In this document: piece after piece, positions 26,790 through 34,938 of the stretch | Layout: every line of letters starts with the position of its first letter | Position numbering within the stretch: position 1 is the first letter of the stretch | From: Acidimicrobiaceae bacterium | GTDB taxonomy: Bacteria; Actinomycetota; Acidimicrobiia; Acidimicrobiales; Aldehydirespiratoraceae | Length of the DNA: 64,000 nucleotides | Assembly: GCA_009837445.1 (NCBI GenBank) | Contig: VXTM01000034.1 | Span: forward strand, 1-64,000 | Direction of reading: 5' to 3' | Notes under the pieces: generated by a model | The model's database searches: none | What the model saw: the letters and a program-made list of their open reading frames with translations, nothing else | What the model was told of the DNA's origin: nothing | Position numbers and translations under genes: made by a program

Positions 26790-27467
26790 GTGAGCTCATT
26801 TGAAAGGCCCAAGACCGCCCAGGAGGCCGTGCTCGCGGAGATACGCCAGCAGCTCCTGGACGGCCGGCTGGCGCCGGGAGAGTCCATCCGCCCGGACGCG
26901 CTGGGCGAGGAGCTCGGCGTGTCGGCCGTGCCGGTGCGGGAAGCGCTGAGGATCCTCGAAGGCGAGGGGCATGTCCACTACCGGCCCCACCGGGGCTATG
27001 TGGTGGCGACCCTCGACATGGACGATCTCATCGACATCTACCGGATCCGCGAACTCCTCGAGACGGAGGCGGTCAGCCGGGCAATCCCGCGCCTGGGCGC
27101 CGACACCGTGGTCCGGCTGCGGGAGATCGTCCACGAGATGGACGAGGTGCAGGAGGACGTCATCTCCCTGACCGCGGTGAACCGGCGGTTCCACTTCACG
27201 ATCTTCGAGGCGGCGGAGATGCCTCAGCTGGAGCAGGTCCTGCGAATCCTGTGGGACTCGTCGGACCGCTATCGCGTGCGCTACCTGATGTCGCCCGAGA
27301 ACCGTCGGCTAGTGCACGACCAGCATCACCGGATGATGCAAGCGATCGCCGCCAGGGATGTCGACACCTTCCTGGACGAGAGTCACATGCACCGGGCCCA
27401 TGCCATAGCGGCGCTGGCCGAGGCGATCGCAGTGGCAGGCAACGAGGCGGCCCAGCAGTCAGCCTGA
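26790..27467 (+). CDS. GntR-family transcriptional regulator, FadR/FCD type
   Basis: 225 residues. The N-terminal winged helix-turn-helix contains LLDGRLAPGESIRPDALGEELGVSAVPVREALRILEGEG (read in sections), and the C-terminal all-helical FCD domain has IYRIRELLETEAV, VNRRFHFTIFEAA and the metal-ligand-type histidines in HDQHHRMMQAI. FCD regulators usually sense small organic acids and repress catabolic operons. The GTG at 26790 follows TGGAG. It is divergent from the binding-protein gene with 92 bases between starts, so the cassette at 21.4-26.7 kb is its likely target. Its 3' end overlaps the convergent gene at 27459 by 9 bases. Confidence 0.9.
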   Translation: MSSFERPKTAQEAVLAEIRQQLLDGRLAPGESIRPDALGEELGVSAVPVREALRILEGEGHVHYRPHRGYVVATLDMDDLIDIYRIRELLETEAVSRAIPRLGADTVVRLREIVHEMDEVQEDVISLTAVNRRFHFTIFEAAEMPQLEQVLRILWDSSDRYRVRYLMSPENRRLVHDQHHRMMQAIAARDVDTFLDESHMHRAHAIAALAEAIAVAGNEAAQQSA

Positions 27468-28046
27468 GCCGTCGTTCTGACGGTGGGGCCGGTCGAGGTC
27501 TCGGTCCCCTATCCGGGGGAAGGGCCGGCTGCGACTGGCTCCTGCAAGCGCCACGATCACCTCGTCGGCCCGGGGAGCGTCGGCGATTGCCGTCTGGGCG
27601 GTGTGGTAGTGGGTCCGCCTCAGCATCTCCTCCTTGTGGACCATGGGCACGATGATCGGCGCGCCAGGGCCTCCCCGGGTGTTGGTGAACACGAGGGTGC
27701 TGGACGCGTCAGCCCGATCACGGATCGGATCACCGAACATGAGCGTGTGGACCATGGCGTTGGCGTGCTCGATCTCGCCGTCGACTCCCACCACCGAGGA
27801 CTTCCCGTACGCCTCCATCGCCTCCGGCGATCCGAATGCGTTCACGAGTCGGTCAGCCAGGTGCGCGCCGAGATCGCGGGCGAAGCCCAAGATGTCGGGA
27901 TGCAGATCCTCCACGAAGGGGCGGCCGGCCCACGGATTGGGCATGACCGCGGCCACGATCACCGTCGTCAGCGGCGGCGCGACGGCCCGGCCGCCCTCCA
28001 GGCGGATCTCCTCGATCGAGGTGTGAACCTTGCGGATCCCCTTCAT
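27459..28046 (-). CDS. Amino acid synthesis (AA_synth) family protein
   Basis: 195 residues. It matches my memory of the small AA_synth family (MKGIRKVHTSIEEIRLEGG, then AAVMPNPWAGRPFVEDLHPDI in part, GKSSVVGVDGEIEHANAM, and MVHKEEMLRRTHYHTAQ in part). The biochemical role of this family is not established; members often sit in catabolic operons beside amidohydrolases, regulators or transporters. The ATG at 28046 has a strong GAGGAGG site. It follows the TPP-enzyme gene by 30 bases and is probably co-transcribed with it. The last about 25 residues are Arg/Asp-rich and look disordered. Confidence 0.75.
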   Translation of the reverse strand: MKGIRKVHTSIEEIRLEGGRAVAPPLTTVIVAAVMPNPWAGRPFVEDLHPDILGFARDLGAHLADRLVNAFGSPEAMEAYGKSSVVGVDGEIEHANAMVHTLMFGDPIRDRADASSTLVFTNTRGGPGAPIIVPMVHKEEMLRRTHYHTAQTAIADAPRADEVIVALAGASRSRPFPRIGDRDLDRPHRQNDGSG

Positions 28047-28076
28047 GTGGCCTCCTCGTCCTGCCCGCGGTGCCGG

Positions 28077-29741
28077 CTACCAGCCCATTAGGTCGATCTT
28101 GCGCTGCTCGATCTTGGTGCGCAGAGGCGGGAAGACCTCCTCCGGGTCAATCTCGACGGCGAGCAGCGTCGGCCCGCCCGACGACAGGGCCCACTCGAGG
28201 GCCGCGTCGATCTCGCTCGGCTCGGCGACGTTGCGAGCCTCCACTCCGAAGGCGCGCGCCACCGCGGCGAAGTCGATGGACCCGAGGCGCACGAAGTGGT
28301 CTTCGCCGTACATGGCCTCGGCCTGGTGGCGCAGGATCCCGAGGGCTCCGTCGACGAAGACCACCGCTACTACCGGCAGATCCAGGTCTCGGGCGACGGC
28401 CAGCTCGCCCATCGTGTGGACGAATCCCCCGTCTCCCGCGATGGCGGTGACCGGGACTCCGTCCAGGGCGACGGCCGCCCCGATGGCGGCCGGCAGGCTG
28501 AAACCCATGGCATCGAACTCGCAGGACTGCAGCAGCCCCTCCGGCCGGGTCACGTCGAGCTGCTCGCAGACCCAGAGCCGGTGGTTGCCGATGTCGGCCG
28601 ACACCAACATGCCGTCAGGCCCGCACCGGTTGAGCGCATCGATCACCGTGGCCGCGCTCAGGCCACGGGCGGGGTCGTTCTGCGGCGCGGTGCGCGACGG
28701 GCGGCGGGTGTACCACTGCTCACGCCGGCCGACCCGTCCGGAAACGGCCTCCAACACGGCGGCCGCGCTGCCGACGATGCCGAGGTCCGCCTCGTAGACC
28801 CGGTTGATCTGCGAGGGGTCCGCGTCGATGTGCACCAGCACCGTGCCTTCAGCGAAAAGGTCGCGGCGCCAGCCGAAGGTCGTCTGCTCTCCGAGCGCGC
28901 ATCCCGCGACGAGCACCAGGTCGGCGGCGCCGATGGCGTCGCGGGCTGTCTCCGTTCCGTAGAAGCCGAGCATCCCGACGCTGCACCCATGGTCGGTGGA
29001 GATGCTGCCGATTCCGGATCGACTGGTGGCGACGGGAGCGCCGAGCCGTTCGCAGAGGTCTCGCAGGGCGGCGGTGCCGGCGCTGCGGATCACGCCGTGA
29101 CCGGCGAGAACGGCAGGCCGCTTCGAACGCTCAAGACGCGCCACGAGCTCATCGACGACGGGTCCGGCCGGGGCGGCGCCTGCCTCGGCGGCCGCTGAGA
29201 GGGGCTCGACATTCCGGTCCGAGGTGTCGGCCTGGAGATTCTGGGGCAGCGCGACGTGCACCGGGCCGGGACGGCCCGATGCGGCCAACTGCAGGCCGGT
29301 GGCAATGAGGTTGGGCACCTCGTCGAGAGAGGCCGCCTGCACGGAACTCTTGCAGAATGGAGCGAACAGCCCGACGTTGTCGCAGTACTGGAGGATGTTG
29401 CGGTGCACGTACCGCCGGTCGACCTGGGCGGTCAGCACCAGCAGCGGGATGGAGTCCGCCTGGGCGTTGGCGACCGCGGTGACGAGGTTGGTGGCGCCCG
29501 GTCCGGGCGCTCCCGACAGCACAACCCCTGGCCGGCCACTGGCAAGGGCATAGCCGGACGCCATGTAGCCGGCGCCCTGCTCGTGACGGGCCGCGACGAC
29601 CCGGGGCGAGCCCATCCGGCCGAGCTCGTGGTAGGTGGGGAGGAAGTGACCTCCGGTAACCGTGAAGACAGCATCGGCCCCGGTGTCCCGCAAGGCACCC
29701 GCGATCACGCGGCGACCCGGTTCGCCGGTGGCATCAGACAT
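28077..29741 (-). CDS. Thiamine pyrophosphate-dependent enzyme, acetolactate-synthase-like
   Basis: 554 residues in the three-domain order of acetolactate synthase/oxalyl-CoA decarboxylase-like enzymes: N-terminal pyrimidine-binding domain with the catalytic Glu in ARHEQGAGYMASGYA, a central domain (PAVLAGHGVIRSAG), and a C-terminal domain with GDGGFVHTMGELAVA. In the TPP motif the usual Asn that closes the metal site appears as Val in VFVDGALGIL, where relatives read NDGALG. That may weaken Mg-TPP binding or reflect a subfamily variant. The ATG at 29741 has GGAGAT; the longer frame is rejected. The paired AA_synth gene suggests a catabolic, not biosynthetic, role. The reaction is unknown. 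Confidence 0.78.
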   Translation of the reverse strand: MSDATGEPGRRVIAGALRDTGADAVFTVTGGHFLPTYHELGRMGSPRVVAARHEQGAGYMASGYALASGRPGVVLSGAPGPGATNLVTAVANAQADSIPLLVLTAQVDRRYVHRNILQYCDNVGLFAPFCKSSVQAASLDEVPNLIATGLQLAASGRPGPVHVALPQNLQADTSDRNVEPLSAAAEAGAAPAGPVVDELVARLERSKRPAVLAGHGVIRSAGTAALRDLCERLGAPVATSRSGIGSISTDHGCSVGMLGFYGTETARDAIGAADLVLVAGCALGEQTTFGWRRDLFAEGTVLVHIDADPSQINRVYEADLGIVGSAAAVLEAVSGRVGRREQWYTRRPSRTAPQNDPARGLSAATVIDALNRCGPDGMLVSADIGNHRLWVCEQLDVTRPEGLLQSCEFDAMGFSLPAAIGAAVALDGVPVTAIAGDGGFVHTMGELAVARDLDLPVVAVVFVDGALGILRHQAEAMYGEDHFVRLGSIDFAAVARAFGVEARNVAEPSEIDAALEWALSSGGPTLLAVEIDPEEVFPPLRTKIEQRKIDLMGW

Positions 29742-29878
29742 CGGATCTCCATTCCACGGTTGGGCAGCATCATATAGTCGATCAAATACAAGAAGTGCAG
29801 CTGAGTCTGGGCCTTTCCGGCTGGCACGTCGAGCGTCCGCCAATAGGTGGAAGCCTGTCGCGTCGCAGGGTGGTCATA

Positions 29879-29966
29879 CCCGCTCTTGTTCGCTGCGCTC
29901 ACGGGCCGCTCGGGCCACGGCCTCGTCCGTATGGGCCGGATTCGCTCGCCTATTCGCTCGGCCTCT
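29879..29966. repeat. 88-base dispersed intergenic repeat, copy 1
   Basis: This segment aligns without gaps over 88 bases to 59708-59795 with 72 identical positions (82%), including a 30-base identical core at about 29896-29925. It lies in the 279-base gap between divergent genes, ending 54 bases before the plus-strand start at 30021. The core contains GGCC-GCTCG-GGCC, which can form a small hairpin. The rest of this gap shows an AT-richer patch near 29770-29790 that may hold the promoter of the TPP-enzyme operon, but no clear boxes. Confidence 0.8.
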
Positions 29967-30020
29967 TTGGGGCCAAGAGCGGTACGGCGCTGGGGAATCA
30001 GGTCGTTACACTTTCGGGCC

Positions 30021-30644
30021 ATGACGCCTCCACCCCCTGCATCGTCCAACTCGAGTTCCCCGACTGTGGCAGTGACCATGGACGGAGTCATCGCGAACTG
30101 GGTCAAGGGCTTGCGAGCCCATGTCGCCGCCCGCCACGCAGTCGCCGACCGGCAGTTGGCCCTCAATGTGTCCTGGGACCTGTCGGAGTGGGATGTCGCC
30201 GATCCAGCCGCAGCCATCCGCGAGTTCCTGCTGTCGCCGATGTCGGGACGGCTCAAGCTCGTCGAGGGAGCCGAGACCGGGATCGCCAGGCTGCAGTCGG
30301 CGGGCTTCAGGGTCCTCGCAGTCACCAGGCGGGACCGCATGGTGGGCGACAACCCCGACGACCAGCAGCTGACCCGTGACATCGCCCGCCAGTGGTTCGC
30401 GGGGCAGCCCGAGCTGGGCATCGGCGGCGACGATGTCGTGTTCACCGACGATCCGGTGTCGATCGACGCCGATGTCTGGGTGGACGACGCTCCCCGCCGG
30501 ATACGGCGGCTGGCCGAGGCCGACAAGCCGGTTTGGCTGCTGCCACAGCCCTGGAACCGCTCAGTGATGCAGCAGGCGGGCGTGAGCCTGCTGTTCGACG
30601 GCTGGGACTCGGTCGACGACCTGATCGCGGCACACTCAGCCTGA
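30021..30644 (+). CDS. HAD-like protein of the 5'-nucleotidase (NT5C) type, nucleophile lost
   Basis: 207 residues. The overall pattern fits NT5C-type HAD phosphatases: AVTMDGVIANW near residue 20, a small cap, AVTRRDRM as motif II, and DADVWVDDAPRRI as motif IV. The first Asp of the DxDGV motif, the phospho-nucleophile, is Thr19 here, while the second (Asp21) remains; the usual VIAD is VIAN. It is therefore probably not a normal phosphatase and may bind nucleotides or be degenerate. The ATG at 30021 is used; the first 15 residues are Pro/Ser-rich. It is followed by a tandem repeat across its stop and then by the D-aminoacylase-like gene. Confidence 0.65.
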   Translation: MTPPPPASSNSSSPTVAVTMDGVIANWVKGLRAHVAARHAVADRQLALNVSWDLSEWDVADPAAAIREFLLSPMSGRLKLVEGAETGIARLQSAGFRVLAVTRRDRMVGDNPDDQQLTRDIARQWFAGQPELGIGGDDVVFTDDPVSIDADVWVDDAPRRIRRLAEADKPVWLLPQPWNRSVMQQAGVSLLFDGWDSVDDLIAAHSA

Positions 30645-30680
30645 TCGCGGAACACTCGGCCTGATCGGGGGGCCGAGCGA
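30621..30680. repeat. 20-base tandem repeat across a stop codon
   Basis: Two copies of a 20-base unit beginning CTGATCGCGG (30621 and 30641; 18 of 20 bases identical) are followed by a third partial copy at 30661 sharing the first 7 bases and most of the next 3. The stop codon of the HAD-like gene (TGA at 30642) lies in the second unit, so the duplication probably created the current C-terminus. The third unit runs up to the next start codon. Confidence 0.8.
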
Positions 30681-32338
30681 TGAACGGGCCACCGACCGTC
30701 GGATCCATAGCCCGACGCCGCCTGTTGCTCGCGCTCGGTTTCGGGGTCACCAACGTGGCTGTGCTCCGCCGTTTCGGCTCGGGCACGGATCCAGACACCG
30801 GCCCGGGCAGCGGTTCGCCCTCCGATTCGACCGAGCCCGGTGACCCTGCGACCGCGCCGGAGTCACCGGACGCGGGTTCTGCTCGGGCGACAGCCGTGGC
30901 GGAGCCGGCGCCGCCCGACGAACCGCCGGAGATACCGGTACTGGACGAGTCGGCGGCCCGAGGCCCCGATCACGTCTTCGACCTCGCCATCGTCGGCGGT
31001 CGGGTGATCGATCCGGCGTCCGGCTTCGACTTCGTGGCCAGCATCGGCGTCACCGGCTCGACGGTCTCCGCCATCACGGCCGGACCCGACGCTGTGCCGT
31101 TGCAGGCGTCCGAGACGATCGACGCCACCGGTCTGGTGGTGTCGCCGGGGTTCATCGACATCCTGTCGTACAGCCCCAACGGTTACGGCGAGTGGTTCAA
31201 GCTGGCCGACGGCGTGACCGCCAACCTTGGGATGCACGGCCTCGACGGCCGCGCCGACGGCTGGTTTGCAGCCCATCCCGACGGGAGCTCGCCCATCCAC
31301 TTCGGGGGGGCCTACGACAACGCCTTCGTCCGCCAGACCTACGGGCTGGATGCCTACGACACCGCCGCCCCCGGCACCATGAACGCAATCATCGAGGACG
31401 CCCGAACCGACCTCCGAAACGGCTTCGTCGGGCTGCACATGCAGCCCGAGTACACCCCGGGCACCACCGCCGAGGACCTGCTGGCCCACGCCGTGCTGGC
31501 CGCTGAACTCGACGTCCCGTTGTGCGTCCATGCCCGCTATTCCGACAACATCGCTCCGGGTACCAACCTGCAGGCCATCGGCGAGCTTGTGCAGGCGGCC
31601 CGCGAGACCGGCGCCCACGTCCACGTCGAGCACATCAACTCCACCGGCGGCACCGGGGTAATGGCCGAGGCGCTCGGACGCATCAGCGACGCCATCGACG
31701 AGGGCCTGTCCATGACCGCGTGCGTCTACCCCTACGAGTTCTGGGCCACGTACCTCAAGTCGGCGCGCTACCAGGACTGGCAGGAGAAGTACGGCATCAG
31801 CTACGGCGACCTCCAGGTGGCGGGAACCTCGCAGCGGCTGACCGAGCAGACCTTCGACGCGGCCTACGCCAGTAACAGCCTCACTGCGGCCTTCGCCATG
31901 TCCCCCACCGATGTGGAGCTCCCCCTGAGGGCCGACTTCGTCATGGTCGGAAGCGACGCCATCCTCGACCGGTCCCACAACAACCATCCCCGTTCCACCG
32001 GGTGCTTCAGCCGGGTGCTGGGCCGCTACGTGCGAGAGCGCGAGGTGATCGACCTGCCCACCGCGCTGTCGAAGATGACGATCCAGCCCGCCCGCCTGCT
32101 GGAGCGCCGATGCCCCGACCTCCGGCGCAAGGGCCGCCTGGGCATCGGAGCCGACGCCGACATAACCGTGTTCGACCCGGCCACCGTCGCCGACCGCTCT
32201 ACCATCGAGAACCCGGCCCAGGAGTCCGCAGGCATCCAATGGGTGGTGGTCGAGGGCCGCGTCGCCCTGTCGCCTGACGGCGCTCGTAGCGAAGCCCTCA
32301 ACGGCCGGGGCCTCCAGTCCGACATCGGCACGGCCTAG
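30680..32338 (+). CDS. D-aminoacylase-like amidohydrolase without the HxH metal motif, probable Tat export
   Basis: 552 residues. The N-terminus has a twin-arginine run before a hydrophobic stretch (ARRRLLLALGFG) and then a long Pro/Asp/Ser linker to about residue 95, suggesting export. The amidohydrolase part follows (DLAIVGGRVIDPASGFD, VVSPGFID). At the place of the HTH motif it reads ILSYSPNG (161-168), so the first two metal ligands are absent. Other landmarks remain: CVHARYSD, HVEHINSTGG, VGSDAILDRS and a C-terminal GADADITVFDP. It could be a one-metal or non-hydrolytic subgroup. It starts 35 bases after the HAD-like gene. Confidence 0.75.
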   Translation: MNGPPTVGSIARRRLLLALGFGVTNVAVLRRFGSGTDPDTGPGSGSPSDSTEPGDPATAPESPDAGSARATAVAEPAPPDEPPEIPVLDESAARGPDHVFDLAIVGGRVIDPASGFDFVASIGVTGSTVSAITAGPDAVPLQASETIDATGLVVSPGFIDILSYSPNGYGEWFKLADGVTANLGMHGLDGRADGWFAAHPDGSSPIHFGGAYDNAFVRQTYGLDAYDTAAPGTMNAIIEDARTDLRNGFVGLHMQPEYTPGTTAEDLLAHAVLAAELDVPLCVHARYSDNIAPGTNLQAIGELVQAARETGAHVHVEHINSTGGTGVMAEALGRISDAIDEGLSMTACVYPYEFWATYLKSARYQDWQEKYGISYGDLQVAGTSQRLTEQTFDAAYASNSLTAAFAMSPTDVELPLRADFVMVGSDAILDRSHNNHPRSTGCFSRVLGRYVREREVIDLPTALSKMTIQPARLLERRCPDLRRKGRLGIGADADITVFDPATVADRSTIENPAQESAGIQWVVVEGRVALSPDGARSEALNGRGLQSDIGTA

Positions 32339-32355
32339 AGGCCGAGCGGGTAGTC

Positions 32356-33561
32356 ATGAGAATCCAGTCCCCGCTTGAGCGAGGAGTGGCCTGGTTGCTG
32401 TTCCTGCTGCTCGTGGGGGGCGCGGCGGCGTCGATCGCCTTCGACCGCGACGCCCCGGACCCGGTCCCCGTTACGGCCGAAGACGAGCCTGACGACACCG
32501 TCGAGGACACACCCGCCGTCGAACCGGAGGAGGCGGCCGCCGCCCCCGCCGCGGAGCCCGGCCCCAGGATCTTCACCATTGCCGCCACCGGCGACCTGCT
32601 CATCCATGAGTCGGTGGCCGACGCGGCCCGGACGGCGGACGGGTGGGACTTCTCTCCGATGTTCACGCATGTGGCGCCCATCCTCAGCGCCGCCGACCTG
32701 GCCGTCTGCCACGTGGAGACGCCCATGTCGCCCAACAACGCCCAGCTGTCGTACTTCCCGGCGTTCGTCGTGCCCCGAGAGCTGGCCTCGGCCATCGCGT
32801 ACGCCGGCTACGACACCTGCTCGCTGGCCTCCAACCACGCCACCGACGGGGGGCAGGAGGGCATCGTGGGCACCATCTCCGCCCTCGACCGGGCCGGGGT
32901 GGCCCACGCCGGCATGGCCCTCTCGGCGGAGGACCGCCACCGGATAACGCTGGTCGAGGCAGGCGACGCGACCGTGGCCCACCTCTCCTACAGCTACGGC
33001 TTCACCAACCGGCAACTGCCCGCCGACGAGCCCTACCTCTCCAACTTGATCGACGAGGAGACCATCCTCGACGAGGCGAGGCGGGCCCGCACCGAGGGAG
33101 CCGACTTCGTGGTGCTGTCGATGCACTGGGGAGCCAACTACGAAGCGGCGCCCGACGAGTTGCAGACCACGCTGGGGCCCCGCATCCTGGCTTCCCCCGA
33201 CGTCGACCTGATCCTCGGCCACCACTCCCACGTCGTGCAACCCGTGGCCCGGATCGGCGACGAGTTCCTGGTGTACGGGATGGGGAACTTCCTGTCGAAC
33301 CAGTCCCCCGAGAGCTGCGACGTGTGCCCGGTCTCCACCCAGGACGGCGTGATCGTGCACCTGACCGTGACCGAGGACACCGCCAGCGGCCGGTGGCGGG
33401 TGACCGACATCTCCCATACGCCGACCTGGGTGGACCGCGCCAACTATGAGATCATCGATGTGCTGCGGGGCTCCGGGCGAGACCCGGCGCTGATGGCGGA
33501 GTCGGCCCAGCGCACCGCCTCGGCAATCGAGGCTCTCGGGATCACGGTGGCACCCCGGTAG
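32356..33561 (+). CDS. CapA-family protein (poly-gamma-glutamate synthesis CapA type)
   Basis: 401 residues. A single N-terminal hydrophobic helix (about 11-29) is a signal anchor or signal peptide, followed by an acidic/Ala/Pro linker. The catalytic-type metallophosphatase fold shows GDLLIHE, SLASNHATDGG, MHWGANYE, LGHHSHVVQP and GMGNFLSNQ. CapA proteins act at the cell surface in capsule or cell-wall glutamate metabolism in some bacteria, but most actinobacterial members are uncharacterised. It lies 17 bases after the D-aminoacylase-like gene and shares an outward-facing N-terminus with it, so the two may work together outside the membrane. Confidence 0.87.
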   Translation: MRIQSPLERGVAWLLFLLLVGGAAASIAFDRDAPDPVPVTAEDEPDDTVEDTPAVEPEEAAAAPAAEPGPRIFTIAATGDLLIHESVADAARTADGWDFSPMFTHVAPILSAADLAVCHVETPMSPNNAQLSYFPAFVVPRELASAIAYAGYDTCSLASNHATDGGQEGIVGTISALDRAGVAHAGMALSAEDRHRITLVEAGDATVAHLSYSYGFTNRQLPADEPYLSNLIDEETILDEARRARTEGADFVVLSMHWGANYEAAPDELQTTLGPRILASPDVDLILGHHSHVVQPVARIGDEFLVYGMGNFLSNQSPESCDVCPVSTQDGVIVHLTVTEDTASGRWRVTDISHTPTWVDRANYEIIDVLRGSGRDPALMAESAQRTASAIEALGITVAPR

Positions 33562-33640
33562 AGAGCAGGGGTCGCCGCGGACCGGCCGCGTGATCGCCGG
33601 CCGCGCCGGAACGATCGCCCTCGGCTGTAGAGTCGAAAAT

Positions 33641-34120
33641 GTGAGCTTCAAGGTGGGTGATCGGGTCGTGTATCCCCATCACGGAGCCGCCGAGATCGTC
33701 AGGCTGGAGAAGCGCACCGCCTTCGGTGAGGAGCAGGACTACCTGGTTCTGCGCATGACCCATGGCGAGATGACCGTGGCCGTGCCCGCCGACAAGGCCG
33801 AGGACGTCGGCATGAGGTGGCCCATCAGTACCGAGGACGTGGACGACCTGTTCGAGGTCCTGGCCCGCCGGGACGTGCGCGAGCCGGCCAACTGGTCCCG
33901 CCGCTACAAGAACCACCAGGAGAAGCTCAAGTCGGGCGACGTCTACCAGGTGGCCGAGGTAGTGCGAAACCTGGCGCTGCGCGATCGGGCCAAGGGGCTC
34001 TCAGCCGGCGAGAAGACGCTCTACAACACGGCCCGGAGCGTGCTGGTGTCGGAACTGTCGTTCGCGCTCGACGTGAGCGAGGACGAGGCCTCCCGCCGGG
34101 TCGACATCGCTCTGACCTAA
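33641..34120 (+). CDS. carD: CarD-family RNA polymerase-binding regulator
   Basis: 159 residues, the normal CarD length. The N-terminal Tudor-like RNA-polymerase-interacting domain starts SFKVGDRVVYPHHGAAEI, and the C-terminal helical DNA-binding part includes NWSRRYKNHQEKLKSGD and GLSAGEKTLYNTARSVL (in sections). CarD stabilises open promoter complexes, especially at rRNA genes, and is essential in mycobacteria. The GTG at 33641 gives the exact family N-terminus; the earlier GTG-frame start at 33590 does not. It is a core gene bracketed by accessory ones. Confidence 0.93.
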   Translation: MSFKVGDRVVYPHHGAAEIVRLEKRTAFGEEQDYLVLRMTHGEMTVAVPADKAEDVGMRWPISTEDVDDLFEVLARRDVREPANWSRRYKNHQEKLKSGDVYQVAEVVRNLALRDRAKGLSAGEKTLYNTARSVLVSELSFALDVSEDEASRRVDIALT

Positions 34121-34121
34121 A

Positions 34122-34148
34122 CCGAGCGCGAACTGCCGGTCGGCTCGG
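34122..34148. terminator. Possible bidirectional hairpin between carD and the SDR gene
   Basis: CCGAGC (34122-34127) and GCTCGG (34143-34148) can pair across a 15-base loop in the 32-base gap between convergent stops. There is no T-run on either side, so a classical intrinsic terminator is not certain. Confidence 0.3.
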
Positions 34149-34152
34149 CCTC

Positions 34153-34938
34153 TCAGCGGACGAGTCCGCCCCCGTCAACGATCAGCGACTGCCCGTTGAC
34201 CATGCTGGACGCGTCGGAGGCCAGCCAGACGGCCACCTCGGCGACCTCGTCGGCGGTGAGCATCCGGCCGCCGATGTTGGTTGAGGCGATGAGCTTGGCG
34301 ATCTCGGTGTTGTCTCCGATGAAGCGCCGGATCATGGGCGTGTCGGTGGAGCCCGGCAGCACCGCGTTGACCCTGATTCCGCGCCGTGCGTACTCCTGGG
34401 CGGCCGCCTTGGTGAGACCCACCACGCCGTGTTTGGCCGCGGTGTAGTGCGGCTGGCCCGGCGCGGCCACGACACCCGCCCCCGAGGACGTGTTGACGAT
34501 GGTCCCGGCGCCGGCGGCGGCCATGTGGAACAGCTCGTGCTTCATGCACAGGAACACGCTGGTCAGGTTGACGGCGATCATGCGGTCCCAGCGGGCCAGG
34601 TCTAGATCGTGGAACTCCGACATCTGGTCGGAGATTCCGGCGTTGTTGAACGCGGTGTCGAGGCGGCCGTGCGTCGCGACGATCCCGTCGACCAGCGCAG
34701 CCACCGCGGCCTCCTGAGTCACGTCCACCTGGACCGCGGAGGCCCGCAGCTCGGACACGGCGGCGTTGATACCGTCCGCGGTGGCGGCCGCGGCCTCGCC
34801 GTCAATGTCGACAACGATCACATGAGACGCGCCCTGGGCCGCGAACTGCTGGGCTGCGGCCCGGCCGATGCCGCCCCCGGCGCCGGTGACCAGCACCACC
34901 TTGCCCAGCGCCAGGCCGCTCACGACGCCAGTGCTCAC
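34153..34938 (-). CDS. Short-chain dehydrogenase/reductase (SDR)
   Basis: 261 residues of the classical type: TGAGGGIG near residue 18, VVDIDGE (acidic residue favouring NAD), NNAG, NTSSGAG with catalytic Ser, and YTAAK. It ends NGQSLIVDGGG. Upstream coding in the same frame lacks family features; the GTG at 34938 overlaps the thiolase stop by 4 bases, so SDR and thiolase are coupled. A hydroxyacyl-CoA dehydrogenase role beside a thiolase is the simplest reading, though steroid or other alcohol oxidation is equally compatible. Confidence 0.88.
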   Translation of the reverse strand: MSTGVVSGLALGKVVLVTGAGGGIGRAAAQQFAAQGASHVIVVDIDGEAAAATADGINAAVSELRASAVQVDVTQEAAVAALVDGIVATHGRLDTAFNNAGISDQMSEFHDLDLARWDRMIAVNLTSVFLCMKHELFHMAAAGAGTIVNTSSGAGVVAAPGQPHYTAAKHGVVGLTKAAAQEYARRGIRVNAVLPGSTDTPMIRRFIGDNTEIAKLIASTNIGGRMLTADEVAEVAVWLASDASSMVNGQSLIVDGGGLVR

